The notes beneath the pieces were generated by a model. That model made no database searches and had not been told where the DNA came from. It saw nothing but the letters and a program-made list of their open reading frames with translations. Both the position numbers and the translations under genes were made by a program. Source: Pseudomonas helvetica (GTDB lineage: Bacteria; Pseudomonadota; Gammaproteobacteria; Pseudomonadales; Pseudomonadaceae). Taken from it: a DNA stretch of 64,000 nucleotides. Positions 43,935 to 54,677 of this stretch are shown here, piece by piece (position 1 is the stretch's first letter; the number at the start of each line of letters is the position of its first letter). Location: positions 3,483,501 to 3,547,500 of the forward strand of contig NZ_CP150917.1 in assembly GCF_039908645.1 (NCBI RefSeq), given 5' to 3'.

Positions 43935-45086
43935 CTACGGATTGCCAGCGACGGCATTGCCTTGCCCGGAGGTATCGATACTCACCACCACCGACATGCC
44001 GGGCCGCAGGCGTTCGCTTTGCGCCTGGTTCGCGTCAACGGTGATGCGCACCGGCACGCGTTGAGCGATTTTGACGAAGTTGCCGGTGGCGTTGTCGGCC
44101 TGCAGCAGGCTGAACTCGGAACCGGTGGCCGGTGAAATGCGCTGCACTCGACCGTGAAATTTCTGGTGATTCAAGGCATCGACGGTGAAGGTAACCGGCT
44201 GGCCGATGTGGATGTTGTTCATCTGGGTTTCTTTCATGTTGGCGATCACCCACAACTGGCTCGGCACCAAGGCCATCAACTGCGCGCCGGAGTTGACGTA
44301 GGCACCAAGACGCACGCCGATCTGCCCGAGCTGACCGTCTTGCGGAGCGACCACGCGGGTGTTGGACAGATCGATCCGCGCCAGCTCAACCGCCGCTTCG
44401 GCACTGGCCACCGCCGCCTCCAGCGAACCGCGATTGACGATCACCGTTTGCAGGTCCTGCCGGGCAATTTCCAGACTGGCCTGGGCCTGCGCCACCGCAG
44501 CGATGGTTTGCGCATTAGCGGCACGGGTCACGTCCAGCTCGCGCTTTGACACCGAGCCGTCGCTGATCAACGCTTCGTTACGCCGCAAGTCCGCCGCGCT
44601 TTTTTGCGCCTGGGCCTGGCTGTCGGACAGCGCCGCCTGACGCAGCTTGATGGTCGCCTCGGCGCTGTTGCGTTGCTGCACCGCATTGGCCAGCGCGGCT
44701 TTCTGCACCGCCAGTTGCGCCAGCGATTGATCCAGACGTTGCTTGTAAATCCGGTCATCCAGCCGCACCAGCAGGTCGCCGGTCTTGACGAACTGGAAGT
44801 CCTGCACCGGCACCTCAAACACGTAGCCACTGAGCTGCGGGCCAATGATCGTCACCTGGCCGCGAACCAGCGCATTTTCAGTGCTTTCGATGGCGCTGCC
44901 GAACGGCGGCAACTGCCAGGCATACAACACGATCAGCACCCCGACGATGGCAATGCCAGCAAAGCCCAGCGACGAAATAATCCGCACCGGCAGAGAACGC
45001 GGCTCGGTGCCAGAAGTTTTAGGCGGTGCCACGCCCTCGGGAGTCGAGGCGATGGCGTTGGTGGTTGTGGTGATCGGGTCGGTCAT
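43935..45086 (-). CDS. HlyD/EmrA-type membrane fusion protein
   Basis: The periplasmic adaptor of a tripartite efflux pump. The 383-residue protein has one N-terminal membrane helix (IISSLGFAGIAIVGVLIVLY), a barrel-sandwich domain split by long coiled-coil helices (about residues 110-205, rich in Ala/Gln/Leu), and the closing lipoyl-like half VVAPQDGQLGQIGVRLGAYV. Its ATG overlaps the stop of the MFS pump gene by 4 bp, so they are translationally coupled. Substrates are probably drugs or fatty acids, by analogy with EmrAB. Confidence 0.9.
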   Translation of the reverse strand: MTDPITTTTNAIASTPEGVAPPKTSGTEPRSLPVRIISSLGFAGIAIVGVLIVLYAWQLPPFGSAIESTENALVRGQVTIIGPQLSGYVFEVPVQDFQFVKTGDLLVRLDDRIYKQRLDQSLAQLAVQKAALANAVQQRNSAEATIKLRQAALSDSQAQAQKSAADLRRNEALISDGSVSKRELDVTRAANAQTIAAVAQAQASLEIARQDLQTVIVNRGSLEAAVASAEAAVELARIDLSNTRVVAPQDGQLGQIGVRLGAYVNSGAQLMALVPSQLWVIANMKETQMNNIHIGQPVTFTVDALNHQKFHGRVQRISPATGSEFSLLQADNATGNFVKIAQRVPVRITVDANQAQSERLRPGMSVVVSIDTSGQGNAVAGNP

Positions 45087-46750
45087 GAAGAAGAGGCACC
45101 GCTGGAAGGAACGGAAGTCGGACTGGCCGGCGTGGGAGCGACAGCCTTGGTCGTGCTCAACAGCCACAGGCTGCGAATGAAGATCCAGAGCATGGTCAGC
45201 ATCGCGATCACCGCGATCAGCATGAACACATCGTTATAGGCCATGACATTCGCCTCCCGGGTCGCAGCCGCTGCCAGGCTACGAATGCCCTGAGTGGTGC
45301 GGGCCGATGGGTCGGCGATACTCGACACATAACTCGCGCTGCTGCCTTGCACACGGCTGGCCACTTGCGGGTCGACCAGGGTCAGGCGCTCGACGATATG
45401 GCTGGAATGGAATTTTTCCCGGGCGATCTGGAACGTCCCCAACAACGCAGCACCAATCAAGCCACCGAGGTTCTGGCAAATCCCGAACAGCACGGAAAAA
45501 CTCACCAGATTGCGCGGATTGGTCAACACGTTGCGGGTGCCGAGCACCATGGTCGGGCCGAGGAAAAACGTCCCGCCAAAGGCCAGTAGAAACTGGCTGA
45601 GGTACATGTTCTCCGGGCGTGTCAGGTTGGTCGAGAAACTGTCCATCACGGAACCTGTGGCCATCAGCGCCAGAGAAATGATCAACGGCATCAACAGGTG
45701 CGAGGGATTGATCGTCAGCGCGCTGGTGGCAAGGCCAGCGACGCTGCCCACTAGCATCACCACGTAAAGGCTGTGCATCTGCTGGCTGCCCAGGTTCAGG
45801 GTTTGCAGCAAACCCACGGCCCCGGTGGACTGTTCGGTGAGCACCATACGGATGAGGATCACCGCCAATGCCAGGCGAATCATCACCCCGCTGCCCAACC
45901 AGCGGGTCATCAGCATCGGGTTGCTGCGGTTATGTTCGATGGCCAGGCCGGCCATGATCAACACGATCGAGCCGGCCGAGGCGACGCCGATCCACGGTGC
46001 TTCAAGCCACCAATCGATACGGCCCAACGACAACACCGCACAGAGCAGCGCCACTCCACCCGCCAGCAAGGCGAAGGTCAGGAAATCGAGTTTTTCGAAA
46101 GTTTTGAAGCGGTCACCCGGCGGCAACTTGAGCATGAACACACAGCCCAGTGAGGTCAGCGCCATGCCCAGTTCAAACAGATAGAGCCCGCGCCATTCAG
46201 CGATCTGCAACAGGTCTTCGGAGAACAACCGGGCCAGTGGCAATGCCAGTTGCGAGGTACCCAGGCCCAGCACCAACGCCTTCATGCGCCACTTCGCCGG
46301 GAAAGCCTGCACCATGTAATACAGGCCCAGCGAACTCAGCGCCGCACCGACCATACCGTGGGCGGCGCGCACCGCAATCGCCGAACTGAGGTCGTTGACG
46401 AACAAATGCCCGAAGGTCACCAGCGCATACAACACCAGGAATACTTCAGTGAACGCCCGCAAGCCGAACTGCTGACGAAACTTCACCAGCAGCAGGTTCA
46501 TCGAGACGTTGGTCATCACGTAAGCCGCTGGCAGCCAGGCCATCTCGGCGGTCGTCGCCCCCAGCGCCCCTTGCAGGTAAGGCAGGTTGGCGACCACCAA
46601 CGCATTGCCCAAACCACCGGTCAATGCCACCAGCAACCCGACCAATGCATAAGCCAAGCGCTTTGGTGTTGGGTGTAAAGGGGTCGAGGGGGAACCGGGC
46701 AAGCTTGGCCGTTCGTGGGGCTGCCAGTTGCGCGGGGCGTAGTGATCCAT
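45083..46750 (-). CDS. MFS efflux pump, DHA2/EmrB-type
   Basis: The inner-membrane transporter of the pump. The 555-residue protein has 14 predicted helices, the DHA2 pattern. An early block AEMAWLPAAYVMTNVSMNLL corresponds to the EmrB helix-2 region and LVVANLPYLQGAL to motif D1-like sequence. The C-terminal tail (KAVAPTPASPTSVPSSG) is cytoplasmic and low-complexity. It is the first gene of a two-gene operon with the adaptor. No regulator or outer-membrane partner is adjacent. Confidence 0.88.
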   Translation of the reverse strand: MDHYAPRNWQPHERPSLPGSPSTPLHPTPKRLAYALVGLLVALTGGLGNALVVANLPYLQGALGATTAEMAWLPAAYVMTNVSMNLLLVKFRQQFGLRAFTEVFLVLYALVTFGHLFVNDLSSAIAVRAAHGMVGAALSSLGLYYMVQAFPAKWRMKALVLGLGTSQLALPLARLFSEDLLQIAEWRGLYLFELGMALTSLGCVFMLKLPPGDRFKTFEKLDFLTFALLAGGVALLCAVLSLGRIDWWLEAPWIGVASAGSIVLIMAGLAIEHNRSNPMLMTRWLGSGVMIRLALAVILIRMVLTEQSTGAVGLLQTLNLGSQQMHSLYVVMLVGSVAGLATSALTINPSHLLMPLIISLALMATGSVMDSFSTNLTRPENMYLSQFLLAFGGTFFLGPTMVLGTRNVLTNPRNLVSFSVLFGICQNLGGLIGAALLGTFQIAREKFHSSHIVERLTLVDPQVASRVQGSSASYVSSIADPSARTTQGIRSLAAAATREANVMAYNDVFMLIAVIAMLTMLWIFIRSLWLLSTTKAVAPTPASPTSVPSSGASSS

Positions 46751-46833
46751 GGCGTGGCCTTGTCATCGGTAATGAAGGCAGTAGACCTGAGCCAGAGATT
46801 TCTTGCCAGTTCGCCGCACGGCAACCACCGATT

Positions 46834-47634
46834 TCAGGCCTTGAGCAGCATGTAGCCGGCCACCATCAGGCACACACTGGCAAACCCCACTTGAAGTGCC
46901 CGGGCCGGAACGCGGGCGCACAGTCGTCGCCCCACGACCATCCCGGCGATGCTCGCGGCGATAAAAGCCGCGCCCTGGGCATCGATGGTCACCCCGGCAT
47001 GAAAGGCGCCGATCACTCCGGTTGCCGAGATCAAACTGATCACCATCAACGAGGTGGCGATGATGCCGCGCATCTGTACGTCGGTCAGTTGCTTGAATGC
47101 CGGCACGATCAGGAAACCCCCACCGACCCCGAGCAAGCCTGAAACCACGCCGGTCACCGCCCCCAATGCAGCCAGGGTTGCGGTGCATTTGGCGGTCCAG
47201 GAAAAGCGCCCGGTCTGTTGATCGAGCATGCAGTTCTTCTGGCCCCAGTTGGCGTGGCCGTGATCGCTCGGCCCCGCTTGCGGCTTTTCTCGCCGCAGCA
47301 TCCGCCAGGCGATCATGATCATCAGCAGACTGAACAGGATCATCAGGACTTTTTCCGGCAACTGATGGGCGAAGTAGATGCCCACCGGTGAGAACACCGC
47401 CCCCAGCAACGCTATCAACAACGCCGCACGGTAACGCACCAACCCATGGCGCAAGCCGTCGATGGCACCGACCGCCGCCGCACTGCCCACCGCAAACAAC
47501 GCCACCGGCGCTGCCTGGGTCATGCCCCAGCCCAGCCCGAGCACCAGGGCCGGGACTGCAAGAATGCCTCCGCCGGCCCCGGTCAGCCCCAGGATCAGGC
47601 CCATCACCACACCAAACAATGTCGCCAGCAGCAT
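46834..47634 (-). CDS. TSUP (TauE/SafE) family permease, probably sulfur-compound export
   Basis: A 266-residue inner-membrane permease with eight helices and both family glycine motifs (GLILGLTGAGGGILAVPALV and GVVSGLLGVGGGFLIVPAFK). A His-containing cytoplasmic loop (GPSDHGHANWGQKNC) lies between the halves. It begins 9 bp after the sulfide:quinone oxidoreductase gene, so its likely job is exporting sulfite or thiosulfate formed from sulfide. Confidence 0.88.
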   Translation of the reverse strand: MLLATLFGVVMGLILGLTGAGGGILAVPALVLGLGWGMTQAAPVALFAVGSAAAVGAIDGLRHGLVRYRAALLIALLGAVFSPVGIYFAHQLPEKVLMILFSLLMIMIAWRMLRREKPQAGPSDHGHANWGQKNCMLDQQTGRFSWTAKCTATLAALGAVTGVVSGLLGVGGGFLIVPAFKQLTDVQMRGIIATSLMVISLISATGVIGAFHAGVTIDAQGAAFIAASIAGMVVGRRLCARVPARALQVGFASVCLMVAGYMLLKA

Positions 47635-47643
47635 AGGGTTTTC

Positions 47644-48888
47644 TCAATCGACCTTGGACACACGAGTCAGCCACTCACGACCTTTGAGCATGCCGTTCCA
47701 GTAAAACCACGGCAGCAGCGTCGCCTTGAGAAACCATGCCGAACGCCGCGCCACAGTCGGCTCGAGGGGAAAAGTCGGCAGCAGCTTACCGGCATAGCCG
47801 AACTCGGCGAGTATCACCTTGCCCTTCTCCACCGTCAGCGGGCAGGAGCCATAACCGTCGTATTTCAGCGGCAAGGGTTGCTGTTTGCGCAAGGCCAGCA
47901 CGTTCTCCGCCACCACGACGATTTGCTTGCGCACCGCGGCGGCGGTCTTGGCGTTGCTGGTAGAGCAGACATCGCCGAGGGCGAACACGTCCGGATAACG
48001 CACATGCTGCAAACTGTGGACGTCCACTTCGCACCAGCCTGCGGCATCGGCAAGCGAACTCTGACGGATGAAGTCCGGCGACACCTGCGGTGGCACCACA
48101 TGCAACAGATCGAATTTTTTCGCTTGCAGCGTGACCGTTCCGGCGGCGTCCCTGACCTCAAACCAGGCGGTTTGCGCCGGCCCGTCGACCTTCACCAGGT
48201 TGGAGTTGAATGCCAACCGCGCACGGTATTTCTCGATGTACTTCATCAGCGGCGCAACGAACGTCGCCACGCCGAACAACGCGGCGCCGGCCAGGTTGAA
48301 CTCGACGTCGACATGCTTCAGCACACCGTGTCGGAGCCAGTGATCACACGACAGGTACAACGCCTTTTGCGGCGCCCCGGCGCATTTGATCGGCACCGCC
48401 GGCTGGGTGAAGATTGCCTTGCCGCCGCGCAGACCTTTGACCAGTTGCCAGGTGTAGGCCGCATGCCGGTAGCTGTAGTTGGACGTGACACCGTGTTGCC
48501 CGAGGGCTTCTTGCAGACCTTCGATTTTCTCCCAGGCCAGTCGCAAGCCAGGGCAGACGATCAGGTTCTGATAAGAGACGCTGCGCCCATCATCAAGCGT
48601 CAGCAGACGGTTTTCGGGGTCGACGCTGCTGACCGCAGCCTGCACCCAGTGAGCCTGACGCGGCATCACCGCCGCCATTGGTCGTACGGTGTTCTTGAGT
48701 TCATGCGCGCCGCCGCCAACCAACGTCCAGGCCGGTTGGTAATAGTGCTGGGCGCTGGGTTCGATGACGGTGACGTTCAAGTGCGGATCGCGCTTGAGCA
48801 GGCTGGCAGCGAAGCCGATACCCGCGGTACCGCCGCCTATCACCACGATGTCGGCACTGATGGTCTGGCCCCAGTGTTGGTCCTGCAT
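47644..48888 (-). CDS. sqr: Sulfide:quinone oxidoreductase
   Basis: Oxidises sulfide to persulfide or polysulfide and passes electrons to quinone at the inner membrane. The 414-residue protein has the FAD loop DIVVIGGGTAGIGFAASLL, the catalytic cysteine region KCAGAPQKALYLSCDH, and the second Cys near GDVCSTSNAKTAAAVRKQ. The C-terminal LEPTVARRSAWFLKATLLPW is the membrane-contact segment of the eukaryotic/type II SQR group. It lies 36 bp after the thiol-switch regulator gene and 9 bp before the TSUP gene, forming one operon. Confidence 0.9.
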   Translation of the reverse strand: MQDQHWGQTISADIVVIGGGTAGIGFAASLLKRDPHLNVTVIEPSAQHYYQPAWTLVGGGAHELKNTVRPMAAVMPRQAHWVQAAVSSVDPENRLLTLDDGRSVSYQNLIVCPGLRLAWEKIEGLQEALGQHGVTSNYSYRHAAYTWQLVKGLRGGKAIFTQPAVPIKCAGAPQKALYLSCDHWLRHGVLKHVDVEFNLAGAALFGVATFVAPLMKYIEKYRARLAFNSNLVKVDGPAQTAWFEVRDAAGTVTLQAKKFDLLHVVPPQVSPDFIRQSSLADAAGWCEVDVHSLQHVRYPDVFALGDVCSTSNAKTAAAVRKQIVVVAENVLALRKQQPLPLKYDGYGSCPLTVEKGKVILAEFGYAGKLLPTFPLEPTVARRSAWFLKATLLPWFYWNGMLKGREWLTRVSKVD

Positions 48889-48924
48889 AAGTTATTGCCT
48901 CTACAAGGGGCTGCCCGAAAAGGC

Positions 48925-49260
48925 TCACGCCCAGCTTTTTAGCACCGCGCCGCAATACAGGCCCGAGAGTGTTTTCATCACCTGAATCACTTCGTGGCTG
49001 GCAAGACCGTAGAAAATGTACTTGCCTTCACGTCGGGTGCCCACCAGGCCTTCATCGCGCAGAATGCCCAATTGTTGGGACAACGTCGGCTGACGCACAC
49101 CGGTCATGGTTTCCAATTCGCCGACGTTGCGCTCGCCCTGAGTCAACTGGCAGAGGATCAGCAGACGGTCCTCATTGGCCAATGCCTTGAGCAGCGCGCA
49201 GGCCTTGGAGGCCGAGGCACGCAATTGCGCCACTTCACCTTCGCTTAGACTGGATTGCAT
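48925..49260 (-). CDS. bigR: BigR/SqrR-like sulfide-responsive ArsR repressor
   Basis: A 111-residue winged-helix repressor. HTH region GERNVGELETMTGVRQPTLS then QQLGILRDEGLVGTRREGK. Its two key cysteines, Cys37 (DRLLILCQLT) and Cys103 (GLYCGAV), are 66 residues apart, the same spacing as the Cys42/Cys108 pair of BigR that forms a polysulfide bridge and releases DNA. It heads the sqr-tsup operon and faces the persulfide dioxygenase gene, with a perfect palindrome between them. Confidence 0.9.
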   Translation of the reverse strand: MQSSLSEGEVAQLRASASKACALLKALANEDRLLILCQLTQGERNVGELETMTGVRQPTLSQQLGILRDEGLVGTRREGKYIFYGLASHEVIQVMKTLSGLYCGAVLKSWA

Positions 49261-49297
49261 TTGCAGATAACCTTAGTCGTCACTTAAGCTGCGGACA

Positions 49298-49313
49298 TTA
49301 TGTTTAAACATAA
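49298..49313. promoter_or_regulatory. Perfect 16-bp palindrome, probable BigR operator
   Basis: TTATGTTTAAACATAA is a perfect palindrome centred in the 103-bp divergent promoter between the repressor and dioxygenase genes. AT-rich palindromes of this kind are the targets of BigR/SqrR repressors, so one dimer could control both operons. Confidence 0.78.
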
Positions 49314-49363
49314 AGTGTTGCAAGCCTTTGTGTCTTTCTGCCACCCAGCCAGGACCCGCCGCC

Positions 49364-50227
49364 ATGCCAGCGTTGATCCAAGCCTTCCTTGACGACGCAT
49401 CAAAGACCTACACCTATGTGATCTATGAACACGACGGCGGCCCGTGCGCCATTGTCGATTCAGTGCTCGATTACCACCCGGCGTCCGGTCGAACCGCCAC
49501 CACGCAGGCTGACCGGGTGATTGCTTTCGTTCGCGAGCACCGGTTGCAAACCCAATGGCTGCTGGAAACCCACGCCCATGCCGATCACCTGTCCGCCGCG
49601 CCTTACCTGCGCCGCGAGTTGGGCGGCAAGATCGCCATCGGCCAGGCCATCAGTCAGGTGCAGGACGTCTTCAAGAACCTGTTCAACCTTGAGCCGGCGT
49701 TTCGCAGCGACGGTTCGCAGTTCGACCATCTGTTTGCGCCGGACGAGGAATTTTCCATCGGCAACCTCAAGGCCAAGGCGCTGCATGTTCCCGGTCACAC
49801 TCCGGCAGACATGGCCTACCTGATCGACGATGAACTGATTCTGGTGGGCGACACGCTGTTCATGCCCGACGTCGGCACCGCCCGCTGCGACTTCCCTGGC
49901 GGCAACGCCAACCAGCTATTCGCCTCGATACACAGGTTGCTGGCCTTCCCCGCCGACACCCGTCTCTATGTCTGCCACGATTACCCGCCAGCCGGCCGCA
50001 CTTCCCAGTGCATGACCACCGTTGGCGAGCAACGCAAAAACAATATTCATGTGCATGACGGCATCGACGAAACGGCGTTCGTCGACATGCGCACCCGGCG
50101 CGATGCGGGCTTGTGCATGCCGACGCTGATACTGCCGGCGATTCAGGTGAATGTGCGGGCCGGGAATTTGCCACCGGCTGAAGACAACGGCGTGGTCTAC
50201 CTGAAGATCCCCATCAACCAGTTCTGA
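49364..50227 (+). CDS. Persulfide dioxygenase (Blh/ETHE1-like metallo-beta-lactamase fold)
   Basis: An Fe(II) dioxygenase that oxidises glutathione persulfide to sulfite. The 287-residue protein has the MBL signature LLETHAHADHLSAA, a metal ligand His in HVPGHTPADM, the Asp ligand in LVGDTLFMPDVGTARCDFPG (the DVGRxDF/TARCDF block of persulfide dioxygenases) and the late VCHDYPP. The start at 49364 has AGGA upstream. It is divergent from bigR-sqr, giving sulfide to persulfide to sulfite in one locus. Confidence 0.9.
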   Translation: MPALIQAFLDDASKTYTYVIYEHDGGPCAIVDSVLDYHPASGRTATTQADRVIAFVREHRLQTQWLLETHAHADHLSAAPYLRRELGGKIAIGQAISQVQDVFKNLFNLEPAFRSDGSQFDHLFAPDEEFSIGNLKAKALHVPGHTPADMAYLIDDELILVGDTLFMPDVGTARCDFPGGNANQLFASIHRLLAFPADTRLYVCHDYPPAGRTSQCMTTVGEQRKNNIHVHDGIDETAFVDMRTRRDAGLCMPTLILPAIQVNVRAGNLPPAEDNGVVYLKIPINQF

Positions 50228-50258
50228 CCCCAACACATTGGACCCCACACTTTATCTC

Positions 50259-50404
50259 GTAGCAGCTGCCGAGCTCCGCGAGGCTGCGTTCGGCGGCGCA
50301 GCCGTCGCGAAACCTGCCACCGCGTTCTTTCAGGCAGACCGTATCAGCCGGATTACGACGGCTGCGCCGCCGAACGCAGCCTCGCGGAGCTCGACAGCTG
50401 CTAC
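50259..50404. repeat. Long inverted repeat with 49-bp arms
   Basis: The left arm (50259-50307) and right arm (50356-50404) are complementary at 48 of 49 positions, around a 48-bp loop. Arm ends begin GTAGCAGCTGCCGAGCTCC. It belongs to a REP family distinct from the others in this window and sits between the convergent dioxygenase and bkdR genes. Confidence 0.85.
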
Positions 50405-50421
50405 GGGTATGTGGGGAGATC

Positions 50422-50910
50422 TCAGTTGGCCAGGGTCAGGCCATTGGCTGGCAATGGCAGCGCGGTTTTGTAGCGCACCTGCTTGAGCGCAAAGCTTGAG
50501 CGGATGTTGGCGACGCCCGGGACCTTGGTCAGGAAGTCCATCATGAAGCGCTCCAGCGACTGAATGGTCGGCACCAGTACGCGGATCAGATAGTCCGGGT
50601 CGCCGGCCATCAGGTAACACTCCATCACCTCCGGACGGTTGGCGATGGCGGCCTCGAATTGCGCCAGCGCCTCTTCCACCTGCTTCTCCAGGCTGACGTG
50701 AATGAACACGTTGACGTGCAGCCCCAGCAGGTCGGCATCCAGCAGCGTGACCTGCTCGCGAATCAGCCCTAATTCTTCCATGGCCTTGACCCGATTGAAG
50801 CACGGTGTCGGTGACAGATTCACCGAGCGGGCGAGGTCGGCGTTGGTGATGCGGGCGTTCTCCTGAAGGCTGTTGAGAATGCCGATGTCGGTACGGTCCA
50901 GTTTGCGCAT
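50422..50910 (-). CDS. bkdR: Lrp-family activator of the bkd operon
   Basis: A 162-residue Lrp/AsnC regulator. [23 protein letters not shown], then [21 protein letters not shown] effector domain with [20 protein letters not shown]. It is divergent from bkdA1 by 187 bp, as in P. putida, where BkdR binds branched-chain amino acids and activates bkdA1A2B-lpdV. The start ATG at 50910 (MRKLDRTD) is chosen over a start 12 bp upstream by family alignment. Confidence 0.93.
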   Translation of the reverse strand: MRKLDRTDIGILNSLQENARITNADLARSVNLSPTPCFNRVKAMEELGLIREQVTLLDADLLGLHVNVFIHVSLEKQVEEALAQFEAAIANRPEVMECYLMAGDPDYLIRVLVPTIQSLERFMMDFLTKVPGVANIRSSFALKQVRYKTALPLPANGLTLAN

Positions 50911-51091
50911 GAGACAAAACAACCTGTTTTTTATGTTTATGCAGATTTTTTATCCTCAAATGGCTTCAACTGCAACGAAACAGAGATAAATATTCTTCTT
51001 GCCCCGGCCTATGATTGTTGTAGGACAAGATTTCTTCTACCCGAAGGATGACGGTCAGCTCACTACAAGAAATTCACAAGATCGAGCGTAG

Positions 51092-52333
<1,242 letters not shown>

Positions 52334-52334
52334 C

Positions 52335-53393
52335 ATGAACGATCACAACAATAATATCGAGCTGGAAACCGCCATGACCACAACCACCATGACCATGATC
52401 CAGGCCCTGCGCTCGGCCATGGACGTGATGCTCGAGCGTGACGACAACGTCGTGGTGTTCGGCCAGGACGTCGGCTACTTCGGCGGCGTGTTCCGTTGCA
52501 CCGAAGGCCTGCAGAGCAAATACGGCACCTCGCGGGTGTTCGATGCGCCGATCTCCGAAAGCGGCATCGTCGGCGTTGCGGTCGGCATGGGCGCCTACGG
52601 ATTACGGCCAGTGGCCGAGATCCAGTTCGCCGATTACGTCTACCCGGCCTCGGACCAGATCATTTCCGAAGCGGCACGCCTGCGCTATCGCTCGGCCGGC
52701 GAGTTCACCGCCCCGATGACCTTGCGCATGCCTTGCGGCGGCGGCATCTACGGCGGCCAGACCCACAGCCAGAGCATCGAAGCGATGTTCACTCAGGTCT
52801 GCGGCTTGCGCACAGTGATGCCGTCCAACCCCTACGACGCCAAAGGCCTGTTGATCGCCTCCATCGAGAACGATGACCCGGTGATCTTCCTTGAGCCAAA
52901 GCGCCTGTACAACGGCCCGTTCGACGGCCATCACGACCGCCCGGTAACCCCGTGGTCGAAACACCCTGCCGCGCAAGTGCCGGACGGCTACTACACCGTT
53001 CCGCTGGACCTCGCCGCCATCACCCGTCCAGGCAAGGACGTGACCATCCTGACCTACGGCACCACCGTGTATGTCTCGCAAGTGGCCGCTGAAGAAACCG
53101 GCATCGACGCCGAAGTCATCGACCTGCGCAGCCTGTGGCCGCTGGACCTGGAAACCATCGTCAAGTCGGTGAAGAAAACCGGCCGCTGCGTGGTCGTCCA
53201 CGAAGCCACCCGCACCTGCGGCTTTGGCGCCGAACTGGTCGCGCTGGTTCAGGAACATTGCTTCCACCACCTGGAAGCGCCAATCGAGCGTGTGACCGGT
53301 TGGGATACTCCCTACCCGCATGCGCAAGAGTGGGCGTATTTCCCAGGTCCGTCCCGTGTGGGCGCGGCGTTGAAACGGGTCATGGAGGTCTGA
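52335..53393 (+). CDS. bkdA2: Branched-chain 2-oxoacid dehydrogenase E1 beta
   Basis: The beta subunit of the E1 heterotetramer. The 352-residue protein has a transketolase pyrimidine-binding domain (DDNVVVFGQDVGYFGGVFRC, ISESGIVGVAVGMGAYGLRP) and C-terminal domain (VDLRSLWPLD-like IDLRSLWPLDLETIVKS). It follows bkdA1 after 1 bp and is followed immediately by bkdB. An alternative internal ATG lies at codon 14, but the first ATG has the better position. Confidence 0.95.
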   Translation: MNDHNNNIELETAMTTTTMTMIQALRSAMDVMLERDDNVVVFGQDVGYFGGVFRCTEGLQSKYGTSRVFDAPISESGIVGVAVGMGAYGLRPVAEIQFADYVYPASDQIISEAARLRYRSAGEFTAPMTLRMPCGGGIYGGQTHSQSIEAMFTQVCGLRTVMPSNPYDAKGLLIASIENDDPVIFLEPKRLYNGPFDGHHDRPVTPWSKHPAAQVPDGYYTVPLDLAAITRPGKDVTILTYGTTVYVSQVAAEETGIDAEVIDLRSLWPLDLETIVKSVKKTGRCVVVHEATRTCGFGAELVALVQEHCFHHLEAPIERVTGWDTPYPHAQEWAYFPGPSRVGAALKRVMEV

Positions 53394-54671
53394 ATGGGCA
53401 CGCACGTTATTAAAATGCCGGACATTGGCGAAGGCATTGCAGAAGTTGAACTGTCGGTGTGGCACGTCAAGGTCGGCGACATGGTCGTCGAAGATCAGGT
53501 GCTGGCCGATGTGATGACCGACAAGGCGATGGTCGACATTCCGTCCCCGGTGCATGGCAAGGTGATCTCCCTCGGCGGTGAGCCAGGTGAAGTCATGGCC
53601 GTCGGCAGCATTCTGATCAGTATCGAAGTGGAAGGTGAAGGCAACGTCAAAGCGTCGTCTCAGCCAGCACCGGCTGCACCAGCACCGAAGCCCGCAGCGG
53701 TTGCCGCACCGAAAGTCGAAGCCGCGATTGAAAGCAAATCCGCCGTCCCGGCTCACCCAGTTGCGCCGCAAGGCCCGATGGTCGCTCGCGAAGCCGATGA
53801 GCGTCCGCTGGCCTCCCCGGCCGTACGCAAACACGCGCTGGATGCCGGTATTCAATTGCGTCTGGTCCGTGGCACCGGCCCTGCCGGGCGGATTCTTCAC
53901 GAAGACCTCGAGGCCTATCTGGCACAAGGTCAGTCGAACGCATCGAGCACTGTGGCCGCATACGCCGAACGCAACGACGAACAGCAGATCCCGGTGATCG
54001 GCATGCGTCGCAAGATCGCCCAGCGGATGCAGGATGCGACTCAGCGTGCCGCACACTTCAGCTACGTCGAAGAAATCGACGTGACGGCAGTGGAAGAACT
54101 GCGTGCGCATCTGAATGAAAAGCACGGCGCAACTCGCGGCAAGCTGACGTTGCTGCCGTTCCTGGTCCGCGCCATGGTCGTCGCCCTGCGCGACTTCCCG
54201 CAGATCAACGCCCGTTATGACGACGAAGCCCAGGTCATCACCCGCCTCGGTGCGGTGCATGTCGGCGTCGCAACCCAAAGCGACATTGGCTTGATGGTGC
54301 CGGTGGTGCGTCACGCCGAGGCTCGCAGCTTGTGGGACAGCGCTGCGGAAATCTCCCGTCTGGCCACGGCTGCGCGCAATGGCAAAGCCAGCCGCGATGA
54401 ACTGTCCGGCTCGACCATCACCCTGACCAGCCTCGGCGCCTTGGGCGGCATCGTCAGCACCCCGGTGCTGAACCTGCCCGAAGTGGCGATCGTCGGCGTC
54501 AACAAGATCGTCGAGCGGCCAATGGTGATCAAAGGCCAGATCGTGATTCGCAAGATGATGAACCTCTCCAGCTCCTTCGATCACCGGGTGGTCGATGGCA
54601 TGGACGCGGCGCAATTCATCCAGGCCATTCGTGGCTTGCTCGAACAACCCGCAACCCTGTTTGTGGAGTAG
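53394..54671 (+). CDS. bkdB: Branched-chain 2-oxoacid dehydrogenase E2 (dihydrolipoyl acyltransferase)
   Basis: The core acyltransferase, passing the acyl group from lipoyl to CoA. The 425-residue protein has one lipoyl domain with Lys44 in DVMTDKAMVDIPSP, an Ala/Pro-rich linker (APAPKPAAVAAPKVE), an E3/E1-binding domain (ASPAVRKHALDAGIQLRLVR) and the catalytic domain ending SSFDHRVVDGMDAAQF with the active His. It abuts bkdA2 and is followed by lpdV after 6 bp. Confidence 0.95.
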   Translation: MGTHVIKMPDIGEGIAEVELSVWHVKVGDMVVEDQVLADVMTDKAMVDIPSPVHGKVISLGGEPGEVMAVGSILISIEVEGEGNVKASSQPAPAAPAPKPAAVAAPKVEAAIESKSAVPAHPVAPQGPMVAREADERPLASPAVRKHALDAGIQLRLVRGTGPAGRILHEDLEAYLAQGQSNASSTVAAYAERNDEQQIPVIGMRRKIAQRMQDATQRAAHFSYVEEIDVTAVEELRAHLNEKHGATRGKLTLLPFLVRAMVVALRDFPQINARYDDEAQVITRLGAVHVGVATQSDIGLMVPVVRHAEARSLWDSAAEISRLATAARNGKASRDELSGSTITLTSLGALGGIVSTPVLNLPEVAIVGVNKIVERPMVIKGQIVIRKMMNLSSSFDHRVVDGMDAAQFIQAIRGLLEQPATLFVE

Positions 54672-54677
54672 TAAGGC

